DNA from: Tulasnella sp. 424
Lineage: Eukaryota > Basidiomycota > Agaricomycetes > Cantharellales > Tulasnellaceae
Assembly: GCA_019633425.1 (NCBI GenBank)
Contig: WSUB01000160.1
Span: 28,079-92,078 of the forward strand
Length of the DNA stretch: 64,000 nt
Direction of reading: 5' to 3'
Made by a program: the position numbers and the translations under genes. This document shows, piece by piece, positions 1-10,354 of this stretch. Within the stretch, counting starts at the first letter, position 1. Each line of letters starts with the position of its first letter. The notes below the pieces were generated by a model. It was not told where the DNA came from. It saw only the letters and a list, made by a program, of their open reading frames with translations, and did not search any database.

Positions 1-1182
1 CGCTCTATTCCATTTATTGGGCAAGCTACTGTATAACAAGCGTACGTATTGGATTGTTCAGTGCGAAACCCTAAAAGATTCGTGATACATGGCTCGTTTC
101 TTTCTGGATATAGGCTACGGTGACCCGGAAGAGAAAGAAAAAGACGACGTACCGCCCTATACCCCTCCCAAGTTGCCAAAACACATGAGAGAGGAACATG
201 AGAGGAGGTTGTCGAAGGTCGATGCGAACGTGAGTACGCTGATGATTCCCAATCGTGTAAACGGATCAATGAATAGCGCGCTTTATTGCGTACGTAGGTG
301 CTTTACGCCGACTCTCCCGTGGACACGTCGCTCTTGTCCCTCTACGTCCATCAAAGCTACACTCAGTTCTGCGACGACGTGGATCAATGTGACGCGTTGA
401 TCGCAAACCTCAGCGCAGTCGATACGATCGGCGAGGGCGAGTCGGTACGTACGCGATCTCCACTTCCACCCCTCCACCTCTGTCCTAACACTTCGATCTA
501 CACTCTCTTTCTGTTACACAAGTGGCTCCCGACAACGCACCTCCTCCCACACTCGTTCCACATGCTCGCGCTGGGGACGTTGCACGCTTTACCCTCTCCC
601 GTCGCTCCAAAGGGTCAAAAGACGTTTAAGCCCGAGTTCTTTGACGCGTTGAGCAAGATGAAAGACGCGGAGAGGAGTTTGGGGGATGTCAGGTCCTGGT
701 TTGGTGGGATGCGGGTTGGGGGTGGTGGTGCTGGGGAGGATGGGGTGGGAGAGGGTGGTGGTGGTGGTGGTGGTGGGGCGTGGGGGAAGGATGTGGTTGT
801 GAAGGAGATGGGGAAGATGTTGGATGGGTTGGTGAGGAGTGTGCGAGGTGTGCTTTTCCATTTTTTGAAGCGTTTTCTCGATCTCTGGATGTCAGCTCAA
901 TCTTCATCCCCCTTGTCATCGGTTAGCGTTGACCCTCCCACCAACGTACACCTCGTTCACGTCCCTCCCATTCTCATCCCGAACCGTCAGTAATACAGTC
1001 GCGGCCGACGAGGACGATATGGGCGATCAAGAGCAGCAAGGGTCAATGCCGGGGATGAAGAGGTCGAAAAGGAGGTCAAGGCGCTGGCTGAAGCGAGGGC
1101 GAGAGCTCTCGAAGCTGCTGAGAAGGAGAAGGAGAGAGCGAGGAAGGGGTGGTTGAGCGATGATGATATTGATAGTGAGTAG
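1..1182 (+). CDS. rad17: Rad17/Rad24-type checkpoint clamp loader, 3' part (copy 1, cut by window edge)
   Basis: Rad17 loads the 9-1-1 clamp at DNA damage in the nucleus. Only the C-terminal half is in the window; the AAA+ part lies to the left. Exons read, in order: ALFHLLGKLLYNK; GYGDPEEKEKDDVPPY then PPKLPK; YADSPVDTSLLSLYVHQ; HMLALGTLHALPSPV then KTFKPEFFDAL; a glycine-rich stretch (about 710-780); and an acidic tail. All of these match the Rad17 C-terminal order. Introns of about 50-95 bases have GT...AG borders, for example 225-291 and 455-522. Compared with copy 2 at 5.9-8.7 kb, the central domain is complete, but one G is missing near 1050 (GGG TCA here, GGGG TCA there). This takes the normal tail (ending KGWLSDDDIDSE, stop 1180-1182) out of frame, so translation would end near 1156. 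This is probably the working copy with an altered tail, or a very young pseudogene. Confidence 0.7.
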
Positions 1183-1530
1183 GGAGTCTTTCGCGATGTC
1201 AGTTGGAGGGATTCATCTGGGTGGGCGGGGAATCGAATCTACCGAGGTAGTTCGTCTTGGGCCTTCACCTCCTGCTAGTAGCTATAGCCGTGCGGGGAAA
1301 GGAATGTGAGCGTGTATTGAAATGCGACATTATATATATGATAATATGTGGTGGTGAAATGTGGTTTAAGTTGAATATGGTGCGGTGATGGGGGAGTGAA
1401 GTCGGTGAGAGGGCGATGGGTGTCGGAAGACGTTCACGATGAAGAGTCCAACCTCCGATCTAGAGCCTCGGGGGCCAACGAGATGCTGTGAGGTAATAAA
1501 AGATGTATAATAGGACAGAAGGTTGACTCT
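1183..1530. repeat. 3' flank duplicated together with rad17 (partner 8663-8985)
   Basis: The non-coding DNA after both rad17 copies is still clearly alignable. It shares GTGGTGGTGAA, then GTGCGGTGATGGG, then GAGAGGGCGATGGGTGTCGG, then TTCACGATGAAGAGT, in the same order and spacing. The duplication therefore extends about 350 bases past the stop codon before similarity fades. No coding potential is visible. Confidence 0.7.
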
Positions 1531-3908
1531 AATTAATACATGCATAGTTATTGACCCTTCCACCGAAGATATCCTACTCAACCCTCACCGTCCCCCTCGT
1601 ATCCGGTGGTATGATGGAAGGATCGATTGGGTAGACTTTCTCATCTGGTCTGGTACGGTATACCGCATTAAGGGCCCGTTCCATCACTTCATTTTCAATT
1701 CTGTCGTTCATACCACATTAAGGGTTCACTTCATCACTTTGTTTTCAATTCTGCCCGTTCGTCTGTCCGTCCCTCTCTGTCCTGTCCATCCGCGCTTCCG
1801 ACCTCTCCCGTACCCAGAAACTCGGTAGATTTGCATCTCTCACGCATAATGATGTAGTCTCCGCCCTCTAAAGCTGTATCATCCGAGAACTATAGAAAGT
1901 GGGATACGTTCAACATCAGGACACCCGTGAGTAAGGCAAAAGAGGTGGTTGAGTACCTTGACCGCACTGGAAGTAGCTGTAGAAGCATCGGGCTTTTCGC
2001 GACCAGGCTGATTCTGACTCGCAATGGCACGGCGGAGCTGTGAATGGTGCGAAGTATGCATGTCAGTTTACATGCTAGAGGTGAAGAGCGTCAAACGGAA
2101 GACTCGAGGGGCCCACCTTGTCCTCTGCCTCCTGGGAGTAACCAGAGGGGCTGAGTGGGCAATGGATTGATACACCACTCATGGAGGTGGCATTGGGAAG
2201 GTGGGCGAGGCCCTTGGTGATGGAAGGGAAAGCAACGAGTCGGCGGGACATAATGGAAACCGGTGTTAGTGGCAGCTGAGTGCGTCGAGGAAAAATCGGC
2301 TGGAGTTTATGACAGGGCTAAGCGCTGGATAGCTCGCTCTAAATAAGAGAGTTAGTCGTGCGAGAATTAGATCCGGGCTGGTAACTTAAAGTGAGCTGGC
2401 AGGGGAGAGGAGGATCATTTGGGCGGGTCTCTTATAACTCGAGGCAACGCACGGGGAAGAGCCAACCGGGGGACGCAATTAGAGTGGTGGAAGGCCACAG
2501 CACGCGGACAGAAGTAGCTCGAAGGCCCTGTATTTGGCGCATTAAGCCCAAACTTAAATAAGCATAGTCGCAAATTGAGCGCGTTTAAATCAGACTTCTA
2601 AAGTGTGTCCCCCCAGTTCCCAAATATTCCTCCGTTCTTTTACAAGACATTCTGTGGAGACTTATATCCCATGTTTTATTTTGATCCCTCTCGATTGCAG
2701 ATTTTCTTGTCTTTTCCCGTGATTCCCCTATGGGCCGCCGAAAAGGGCATGGCAGGCAAGATGTAGTTGACCGGAAAGGAAGCAGCACGATATATTTGAG
2801 AGCTGTACAGGACAATCTCCCGCATCATCTGTTACAGACCTCGGGCTGCAGTGCTGTAAATGACGTTTTGTTGTGGGTAGCTCTCATGCTTGGCGACGTG
2901 CTAATTAGACTCTTCCATATATACCCACGCTCTCTCCTTTACTCCCCTTCTTCACCGCCTCGCAAACGACACTCCGGTCCCTGCACAGACCCTGACAATC
3001 GTTTTGGAGACGAGTATTTTCCATGCGAGCTGGTTTCGCAGTATGGAGTTGGCGGACAAATTGGGAGAAGGAATGATAAGCCAGGCCAAAATACGCGTCA
3101 CGCCTTCCCCGCAGCATCCACTTGATCACGAACTTTCCATTCCATGAACTCTGTGCTATGTACCTCGTTCCCCCACCAAAAAAAACCCACATAGCGGGAA
3201 CCTCTCATCTCAGCTCATTTGCATGTACTTAGATGACTTCTACAAGCAGAACCAACTCTCTCTCTGCCTCCTAAACCTCCATACCCCGCAACATCTATCT
3301 CCCATCACTGTGCCCCAGCCCCGGCACTTTGCCCCATTGGAACTAGTATTTCTCATAAGAGGAAACCCTGGTCTCACATTAGGACTCCCTAGGATTCTCC
3401 ATCAATCTAGGTTGAGGCCAACTTTTCCTAGGTTTCAAAAGAGGGGCAATCCGGCCGGAAGAAGCGATTTCAGCACAGATTTTAGTTGATTAAGCAAAGA
3501 TTGAGGGCTAACAGCAGGATAAAATGGATACAGATATATCAGAGGGGGAACTAGAATTGCGACGCTTGTCAAACCGGCGTAGGGCGACACCTGGTTGATA
3601 GACAGGGAGGTAGATGGCATGCCATCGACCGGAGGCTTAAAATAGGGGTGTCGGTTACCAAGTAATCGACCGGCTTAGATAAGAGCTGCGAATTAGGTTC
3701 CGTGTTCGAATGTAAACCGATTCTGTGGTAGTGTTTACTGTAAGGTTTCTCCCTCGAGTCCCCACTTCATCCGAGTCTTACACCGGTTTCGATCCACACT
3801 CCTTCCCAGTGGGCCTCCAGGAAGTCGAGGTTCTAACTATGTTGGGTTGGACATGTGACGTATCAGCACTACACTATTTGTCTCTCCATCCACAATCCCT
3901 TACTCCCT
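1531..3908. other. Gene-poor interval, no supported gene
   Basis: Short open frames exist on both strands but none has a recognisable domain, splice-consistent extension or biased composition. A few AT-rich patches (2340-2600, 3150-3350) look like decayed intergenic sequence. I see no transposase or reverse transcriptase motif. Confidence 0.5.
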
Positions 3909-4579
3909 TATATGACGCGCCATTTGTGTCACCCCGGGCCGATTCCGATCGCCAACCTCCGACCTCCAACCTCCGATCTCCAACCGCCGAACTCAACTAT
4001 TGATGGCTGCAATAAGTTTACTCCTTCCCAAAAAGCAATTTTTGCATCTGGATCGCGAACTCCGCCCTCCGACCCCCAGCTGCCGACCGTCGACTGCCGA
4101 CCGCCAATTGCCGATCGCCAACCACCGATCAACAATGGCCGATCACCGGTTACCTACCTCCGACCTCAAACCACCAGCACCCACTCACGATAATTAGAAT
4201 ATCTTATATATATGGAGGTTTTTCTGACTAAGCCCCTGGCAAATGTCCTCGTCCTAAGTCCGGATATCCATGTGTGTCCGTGGTGGGAACCGTGAGATTC
4301 GCCGACGGCGACCTCGCCCGGCACCCACTCATGTCAGAATCACTTTTACATGTACAATTAAGTAAGAAATTTTTCCGAAAGAGAGACACACAGAAATAAA
4401 GAAGTTGCCTAATTTAGTAATGTTTGGGAAACCGACCGACGCTCTTGAAGCGGGGTTCGCTTGTCGAAATAAGACGTTCTATTTTGACGAACGAACCTCG
4501 GCAGTCAGTTTCTAAGTTTGCCACGTGCCGAGGTCGAAGGTCGGCGATCGGAATCGGGTGACACAAACGGCGCGCTATA
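3909..4579. mobile_element. Non-autonomous inverted-repeat DNA element (MITE-like) with TATA target duplication
   Basis: The left end (3913-3960) and the reverse complement of the right end (about 4530-4575) match over about 45 bases. Both read GCGCGCC(A/G)TTTGTGTCACCC, then GATTCCGATCGCC, then ACC; the left copy has a 5-base insert (CGGGC) and a slightly different terminal triplet. The element is flanked on both sides by TATA (3909-3912 and 4576-4579), which fits a target-site duplication. The interior (3955-4190) is a degenerate CCGACCTCC / CCGATCGCC-type simple repeat, followed by AT-rich DNA. No transposase is encoded, so the element is about 0.66 kb and non-autonomous. The superfamily is not certain: TA or TATA duplication fits Tc1/mariner or a related group, but the termini are not diagnostic to me. 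Confidence 0.7.
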
Positions 4580-5900
4580 AATTACGAGGTTCTCCTTAGT
4601 GTATTTTTAATGAGACACACGCTAAATAGCTTTATTGCAATGTTAGAAAGATTGTATCAAGTCTTCAATGATGTTATGCTTCTCCGCCAACAAGGTACAG
4701 AAGCTCTATCGTCATCCGGGTGTGAAGACTCGAGCTCGCTGGAACTGCACTACGCAGTATTCTCTGTCAACGCGAGAGATTTAGCTATCAAGAAACCAAC
4801 TCTTGACAGGCAATCAACAGTGGGTGCTTAATGTTTCCGGACTTCATCCATATAGGCTGACCAAGTCCGGATCTGCTTAGAAGTTCCTCGCTGCACCCGT
4901 GGAGTTACTTCAGGCACTTTTCCCTATCCCCCTCCCCTTTTTTTTTTTTGGATTGGTTTCCAGATCGATCTGATCCTTTTATCAATAGCGAGTGAGACAT
5001 CTCGCAATCAGGAACCCCAAGACTCTACTATACTATTCTTTTCCAGCATCGTCACATGAAGAAGCACCTGCCGGCTTCAGCTGAGAATACGCAACTGACA
5101 TCGATTGATGGATTTCATGATGCTATTGCTGACGGGTCTGACCAAGCTGGAGATTCACTCGTAATAGTGTGTATATTTTCGAGGCACGCAACGACGCTAA
5201 AGAACTAATTGCATAGCTGTAATCTTCGTGCCCGTGGCAAACTTTTGTGGTCCTTTGCTATTCACCTCTCTCTCCATGGTGGAGCGGCTGGTACTTACAG
5301 GGTCATCTTGCGATGGCGATCGTCTTGACTAGAGCAAAGTCCCGGCAGCTCTTGTTGGATCTACCGAGATGGTTCGCAGCATAGAGAAAGACGGAAAACT
5401 AAATCTAATACAACGAATGGGCAAGAACAAGGGACAGCTAATGCAGTTGAAGGCGATGATGAAGATAGTGGCGACGATGCCGAGGGAAGGGGGCAGGCGG
5501 TTTCGTTGGCTCTCTTAAGTTGTTTTACTCCTTACTGCCATATTATACAAGCCTTATCAAGTATAAATTACATAATTTGCTTGATTCTATTTCTTTACTA
5601 TTGTATAATTTTTCTCCGAAACCACAATATCGCATCGATATACAAATACTGGTAAGACAATACGGGGCACTCACCTTCCACCTGGGTTATCGATATCAAT
5701 TCGGCAGTGCTTGATTCAAAGCAAGAGTGCAGAGCTTTACAAGGGCATCGCTCTCCTTTACAGTTTACTCCTTCCCCCCGGGGGCACTCTGACCAGAGGG
5801 GAGCCTGGGCCGTTGAACGTCCCTTCTTGGGCTTTCTCGATAAATCAGCCTCGACTTCTTTGAAAATATAATTCAATCACACGGTTAACCTAGAATAATC
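4580..5900. other. Intergenic DNA, no supported gene
   Basis: A polyT run lies at about 4939-4950. Short frames at 4610-4831 and 5520-5714 carry no recognisable domain. The stretch at 5440-5500 encodes a short acidic peptide (GDDEDSGDDAEG) that could be a relic exon, but no flanking conserved exon was found. Confidence 0.45.
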
Positions 5901-5904
5901 GTGG

Positions 5905-8662
5905 ACAGCATTGCAAACAGAGTTCTCTTTGCCTCAACGATCCACTACCTCTCAGGTCTCGGGCCCTGTCGGCGTGGGAGCCTCATTCCCATCTCACGTC
6001 TCTTCTCCTCCTCACTTCCCCCGATCGCAGGCACGGGAGGTGACCAAAAAACCTCCGAAAGTCTTTTATATGGCTCCAAGGACCTCCAAAATGACCTCCC
6101 CGGTACCAAAGCCAAACCCTCGACAAAGAAGACCAGCACTGTAACCTTGGGGGGGTCGGCGGCATCGAGCGCAGCTACGGCGAAGAAGCCAGTCAAATCG
6201 CTTTTGGATGTAAGGATTATAGATTTGGTTGCAATAAAAGCGATGTCTGATGTGATGGGGCGTGGAACGTTTCCTCGGAATCGGACTAGTTCCACCGAAC
6301 CCTCAGTGCTGGAAGTTCGAGGAACAAGTCCGAGACTCCCCTTTCAGACAACTCGGACAACCCAAAAGCCGTGAAAGAGAAGAGAAAAGCTTCAGCTTCC
6401 GATACGCTATGAGTCCTCCTCTCAATTTGTGCGGATTTTGAGTGTTTTACGTCTTTCCTGTTTTCCAGACTCCCAAACCGACCAACTTTGGGTTGACTTG
6501 TTCGCTCCAGAGTCTGAGGTATAGTCCTCTTTCATCGTCAAAGTGATATCTCATGAGTACTCATTGGAAAAGAGGACTAGGAAGATCTCGCCGTGCATAA
6601 GCGCAAAGTTGAAGATGTCCGCAGGTGGCTTGTTGATGCGCTGGATGGTGGACATGTGCGCAAGATGAGGAAGTATCGGGTGGAGTAGGGCTGTTTTCTC
6701 ATTATTCAAGTCTGTAAGCTGACCGTCCCTCTTTTTGCTTTCTTTGGAGGATAGAGAACCCTCGCTTTGAACGGTCCCGCAGGGGTGGGCAAGACCGCTA
6801 CCATCCGCGTTTTGGCGAAAGAGCTGGGCGTCGAGTTGGTCGAATGGAGGAACGGGATGGAGATGACTTCCCGAGCGACGGTACGAACTCCCACAGCAAC
6901 TAGGAGTAAATTTGAAGCTGATTGATGGTCCGGAACTTTATTTTCACCCCTGGTTAGACTATGAATCCCTTTCACTCAAGTTCCAAACGTTCCTCGAACG
7001 AGCTTCATCCTATCACACGTTACCCTTCACCTCAACTCAAATATCATCCTCCTTCTCCCTCTCTTCATCAGAACCCAAATCCACGCCGACGGGGAAAGTG
7101 AGTCCAATGCCTCCACCACCTCCCGCAACTTCCCCACGGCAGGGAGGACGTCGGCAACTCATCCTCGTCGAAGACCTCCCCAACATCATACACCAATCCA
7201 CGCGGGAGTCGTTCCACGTGACGCTCACCTCGTTCGCGAACGCCGCCGAGACGCCCGTATGTCCCCTCGTGTTTTGTGGTTTCGAATGCGGGCAGTCGAG
7301 GGGAGGCGAAGCACGAGAGGCTTGCGAGCGGTGGTGGTGGGAGGATGAAAGGAGATGGAGGATGGTGTGGATGTGAGGAGTGTCATTCCGAAGGAGTTGT
7401 TGGATGGGCCGTATGGTATTGAGATTCAGTACGGCGTTCTTTTTTTTTTTCCCGGTTCTGCGGTGGTTGGGTGCGGACCAGTGACTGGGTTCAACCCCTT
7501 TGCGATTACGCTCCTTCGAAAAGCCGTCAACTCTCCGCTCGACAAGGTGTTTTCGCCATCTTCGCCCGCAGGGTTGTCATCACTCCAACGACCGCCAAAG
7601 GGCGTCGTAGAAGCCATCATAAGTTCTGCGAATGGTGGCATTCGGGGTGCTGTTATGGCGCTCCAGTTCGCTTGCGTGGTCGACTGGTAGTGGAGGTACG
7701 AGGAGGGGAAGAGGAGGGAAGAAGAAGGGAGGGAGCTCAAAGGGAGTGTAAGTCTTTCTTCTTGGTTATGAAAAGGAGTCACTGGGTGTGATTGGGATCA
7801 TGACAGGTTGGAAGCGATCCCGCAGAGGGAACAGTCTCTCGCTCTATTCCATTTATTGGGTAGACTACTGTATAACAAGCGTACGTATTGGATCGTCCAG
7901 TGCGAAACCCTAAAAGACTCACGATACAAGGCCCGTTTCTCTCTGGATATGGGCTACGGTGACCCGGATCCGCGGAAGAGAAAGAAAAAGTTGACATACC
8001 GCCATACGTCCCTCCCAAGTTGCCAAAGGATCTGAGAGAGGAACACGAGAAGAGGTTGTCGAAGGTCGAGCAACGCTGGTAAACGGATCGGTGATTCAAC
8101 CTCTATTCCTACGTGTACGCTGACTCTCCCGTGGACACGTCGCTCTTGTCCCTCTACGTCCATCAAAACTACACTCAATTCTGCGACGATGTGGACCAGT
8201 GCGGCGCGTTGATTGCGAACCTCAGCGCGGTGGATACGATCGGCGAGGAGGGGTCGGATGGGAGAGGGTGGTGCTGGTGCTGGTGGAAGGGTGTGGTTGT
8301 GAGAAGATGGGGAAGGTGCTGAATGGGTTGGGTAGGAGTGGGCGAGGTGCGTTGAATGCGTTTTTCGATCTCTAGTCGTCAGCTCAGCCCTTCATTCCTC
8401 TCCTAGCGTTGACCCTCCCACCGACGTACACCTCGTTCACGGCCCTCCCATCCTCATCTCATCACTGACTATCAGCAATGCAGTCGCGGCCGACGAAGAT
8501 GATACGGGCGAACAAGCGCAGCAAGGGGTCAGTGCCGGGGAAGAGGAAGAGGAGGTCAAAGCGCTGGCTGAAGCGAGGGCGAGAGCTCTCGAAGCTGCGG
8601 AGAAGGGAAAAGCGAGGGCGAGGAAAGGGTGGTTGGCGGATGATGATACTGATAGTGAGTAA
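5905..8662 (+). pseudogene. rad17: Rad17/Rad24-type clamp loader, copy 2, disrupted in C-terminal domain
   Basis: The N-terminal AAA+ half is well preserved across introns: DSQTDQLWVDLFAPESE (6471-6521), EDLAVHKRKVEDVRRWL (about 6575 on), Walker A GPAGVGKTATIRVLAKELGV (from about 6773), DYESLSLKFQTFLERA (from about 6957), Walker B region LILVEDLPN (about 7160), VIPKELLDGPYGIEIQ, FNPFAITLLRKAV and GGIRGAVMALQFAC (about 7640-7673). In the C-terminal half, relative to copy 1, there is an 8-base insertion near 7970 (GATCCGCG) and a deletion of about 285 bases after 8245. The deletion removes one intron and the LGTLHALPSPV...KPEFFDAL block. The acidic tail stays in its own frame up to KGWLADDDTDSE and stop 8660-8662. 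The start codon is unresolved: the likely first exon (5905-6209) lacks an obvious ATG in the best frame. This looks like a decaying duplicate that could at most make a truncated clamp-loader. Confidence 0.7.
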
Positions 8663-8985
8663 GACGGCGTTTTGCGACTGTCGGTTGGGGCGCTTCGTTT
8701 GGGCGGGGAATTTGGATCTACCGAAATGGTTCGTCTTGGACCTTCATCGAACGTGCGGGGAAAAGAACGTGAGCGTGTGTTGAAGTGCGGCATTATATAT
8801 GAAATTATGTGGTGGTGAAGTGTGGTTTGAGGTGAGTATGGTGCGGTGATGGGAGGGTGAAGTCGGTGAGAGGGCGATGGGTGTCGGAAGTCGTTCACGA
8901 TGAAGAGTTCCGAACCCCAATCTACAGCCTCTGGAATCAAAGAAATGCTGTGAACCAATAACAGGTGTATAATAAGCCGGTTGAA
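8663..8985. repeat. 3' flank of rad17 copy 2, homologous to 1183-1530
   Basis: Shares the same ordered blocks as the flank of copy 1 (GTGGTGGTGAA, GTGCGGTGATGGG, GGGCGATGGGTGTCGGAAG, TTCACGATGAAGAGT). It marks the right end of the duplicated segment. Confidence 0.7.
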
Positions 8986-9169
8986 TTGCAGGCCTGTGAG
9001 GAAGAGTGCGATCAATGTCCCCCTAGGCCCGACTCGCGTTGCGCCCTCCTTCAGTTGAGACAATGCCCCGAAACACTAACCCGGGGTCCGAACAACTTCA
9101 TTTTGCTTTTATCGCGTGAAGCTGACGATGACGACGACGACGGGGCAAGGAGGTGTCAGAGCTTTGCAA

Positions 9170-9950
9170 GCGAGAGGTAGAAAGGGCGGCGCGGTCGTAA
9201 GGGACGCGTGTGAGGCGCGGGAACCAACTCATTTATTATGACCCAAACGGGAAACCTCATTAGGCTTTGGAAAGTTTGGATTGGCGTTGGGCTTTTTCGC
9301 GCCCCCGGAGATGCGTGCGGCCGTAGCTTCAGCCGTGTCTTGAGCCTATGATGAGGTTCATGAGGTGGTGGAGGACTTGGGGGAGTGAGGTCGGACACCT
9401 CTCGTTCAAACATGGCACCGATGGGCAGTCGGAGGTCGGGAGGTGTGTTCTCGATCCCTGGAGCCCCCCTGAGATCGTCGGGGGTTGTCCGGGTATAAGC
9501 TTTTGATGGAAGTAGAGGTTGATTCGGTGGTTGAGTGGGTGGGGATGGAGGGAGAGTCGGTACATTGTGGGATGGGTCGGCGGTGAACGTGTGTTGTGGG
9601 CGATAACCACGAGCCTCCCCCTCGAAGGGCGCGTTGCAATCACGACTGACTGGGAATGTATCTACGTACGATAGACAATGTATTGAGTGAGAGTGAGAGG
9701 GAGAAGAGGGATGTAAATATTTGTAAGGGTGTTTGTGACTGGGGCAACTCTTCTGCAAACAAGAGATACCCTTTTTCAATTACCCCGAAGCTTGTTCAAC
9801 CTCCTCCTCGCGTGTTTCTTTCTGGACTACCCACACACCTCTTCCCCTCCCCCCTCTCATCATCGTTCGAACCGTCTTTGAAAGCGGAAGAAGGCAGCGG
9901 CAACAGCGAAGTAATTTCATTGGACAGTGGCTGGAGCAACGGAGCCATAA
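9170..9950 (-). CDS. Possible small gene of unknown function
   Basis: On the minus strand a proline-rich frame runs from about 9660 down to 9170. Possible acceptors lie upstream (plus-strand view: cgtacgtag near 9660). A further in-frame stretch at 9800-9950 begins with ATG and reads MAPLLQPLSNEITSLLPLPS. The sequence is rich in Pro, Thr and His and contains DCNAPFEGEARGYRP, but no domain is recognised. GC-rich antisense frames often look like this, so it may be spurious. The strand change at 9.0-9.2 kb would make it convergent with rad17 copy 2 and divergent from the nuclear-protein gene at 10.4 kb. Confidence 0.25.
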
Positions 9951-10059
9951 CAGAACCGAAGCTCAGGGTTGGGGCCCACAACACTTCCAACCGCCATTGC
10001 CGTACGTCTCATCTCTTCGCGGTTACTACTCCCCCCGATTCCTCCCCCTCTTCCCTCAC

Positions 10060-10354
10060 TCAGGTCCCTCTCTCTCTCTCTCTCTCTCTTTCTCCCATCT
10101 CCCTCTTCTCCCATCCACACTCACCCACTCTCTCTCTCTGCAATAAGAGTGAGCAGACGCTGACTTCCAACTCATCTTATCAAAACACAAACAGGAGGGG
10201 GTAATAGACTTTTGCCATATAACACAACGTTCTTATCCGGCACCCACGATCCGTTTTTCTCCCCCTTCCCCTCTTCTCTCTCTCTCTCTCTTCTCATCGC
10301 CTTCATCATCAACATCACCACCACCACCACCGCACGCCGCCGGTCCCCCTCACC
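10060..10354 (+). promoter_or_regulatory. Pyrimidine-rich promoter/5' leader with CT microsatellites
   Basis: Two (CT)n runs, at about 10068-10090 and 10275-10296, are followed by CATCATCAACATCACCACC and a CCGGTCCCCCTCACC context directly before ATG 10355. Pyrimidine-rich tracts just upstream of the start are usual for basidiomycete core promoters. No TATA box is seen. Confidence 0.5.

Noticed and set aside
1366..1581. Small minus-strand frame repeated at 8.8-9.0 kb
   Set aside because: Similarity follows from duplication of the rad17 3' flank; substitutions and indels do not respect the frame.
5440..5520. Acidic peptide GDDEDSGDDAEG as part of a hAT-type transposase
   Set aside because: Too short, with no dimerisation or catalytic motif nearby and no terminal inverted repeats.
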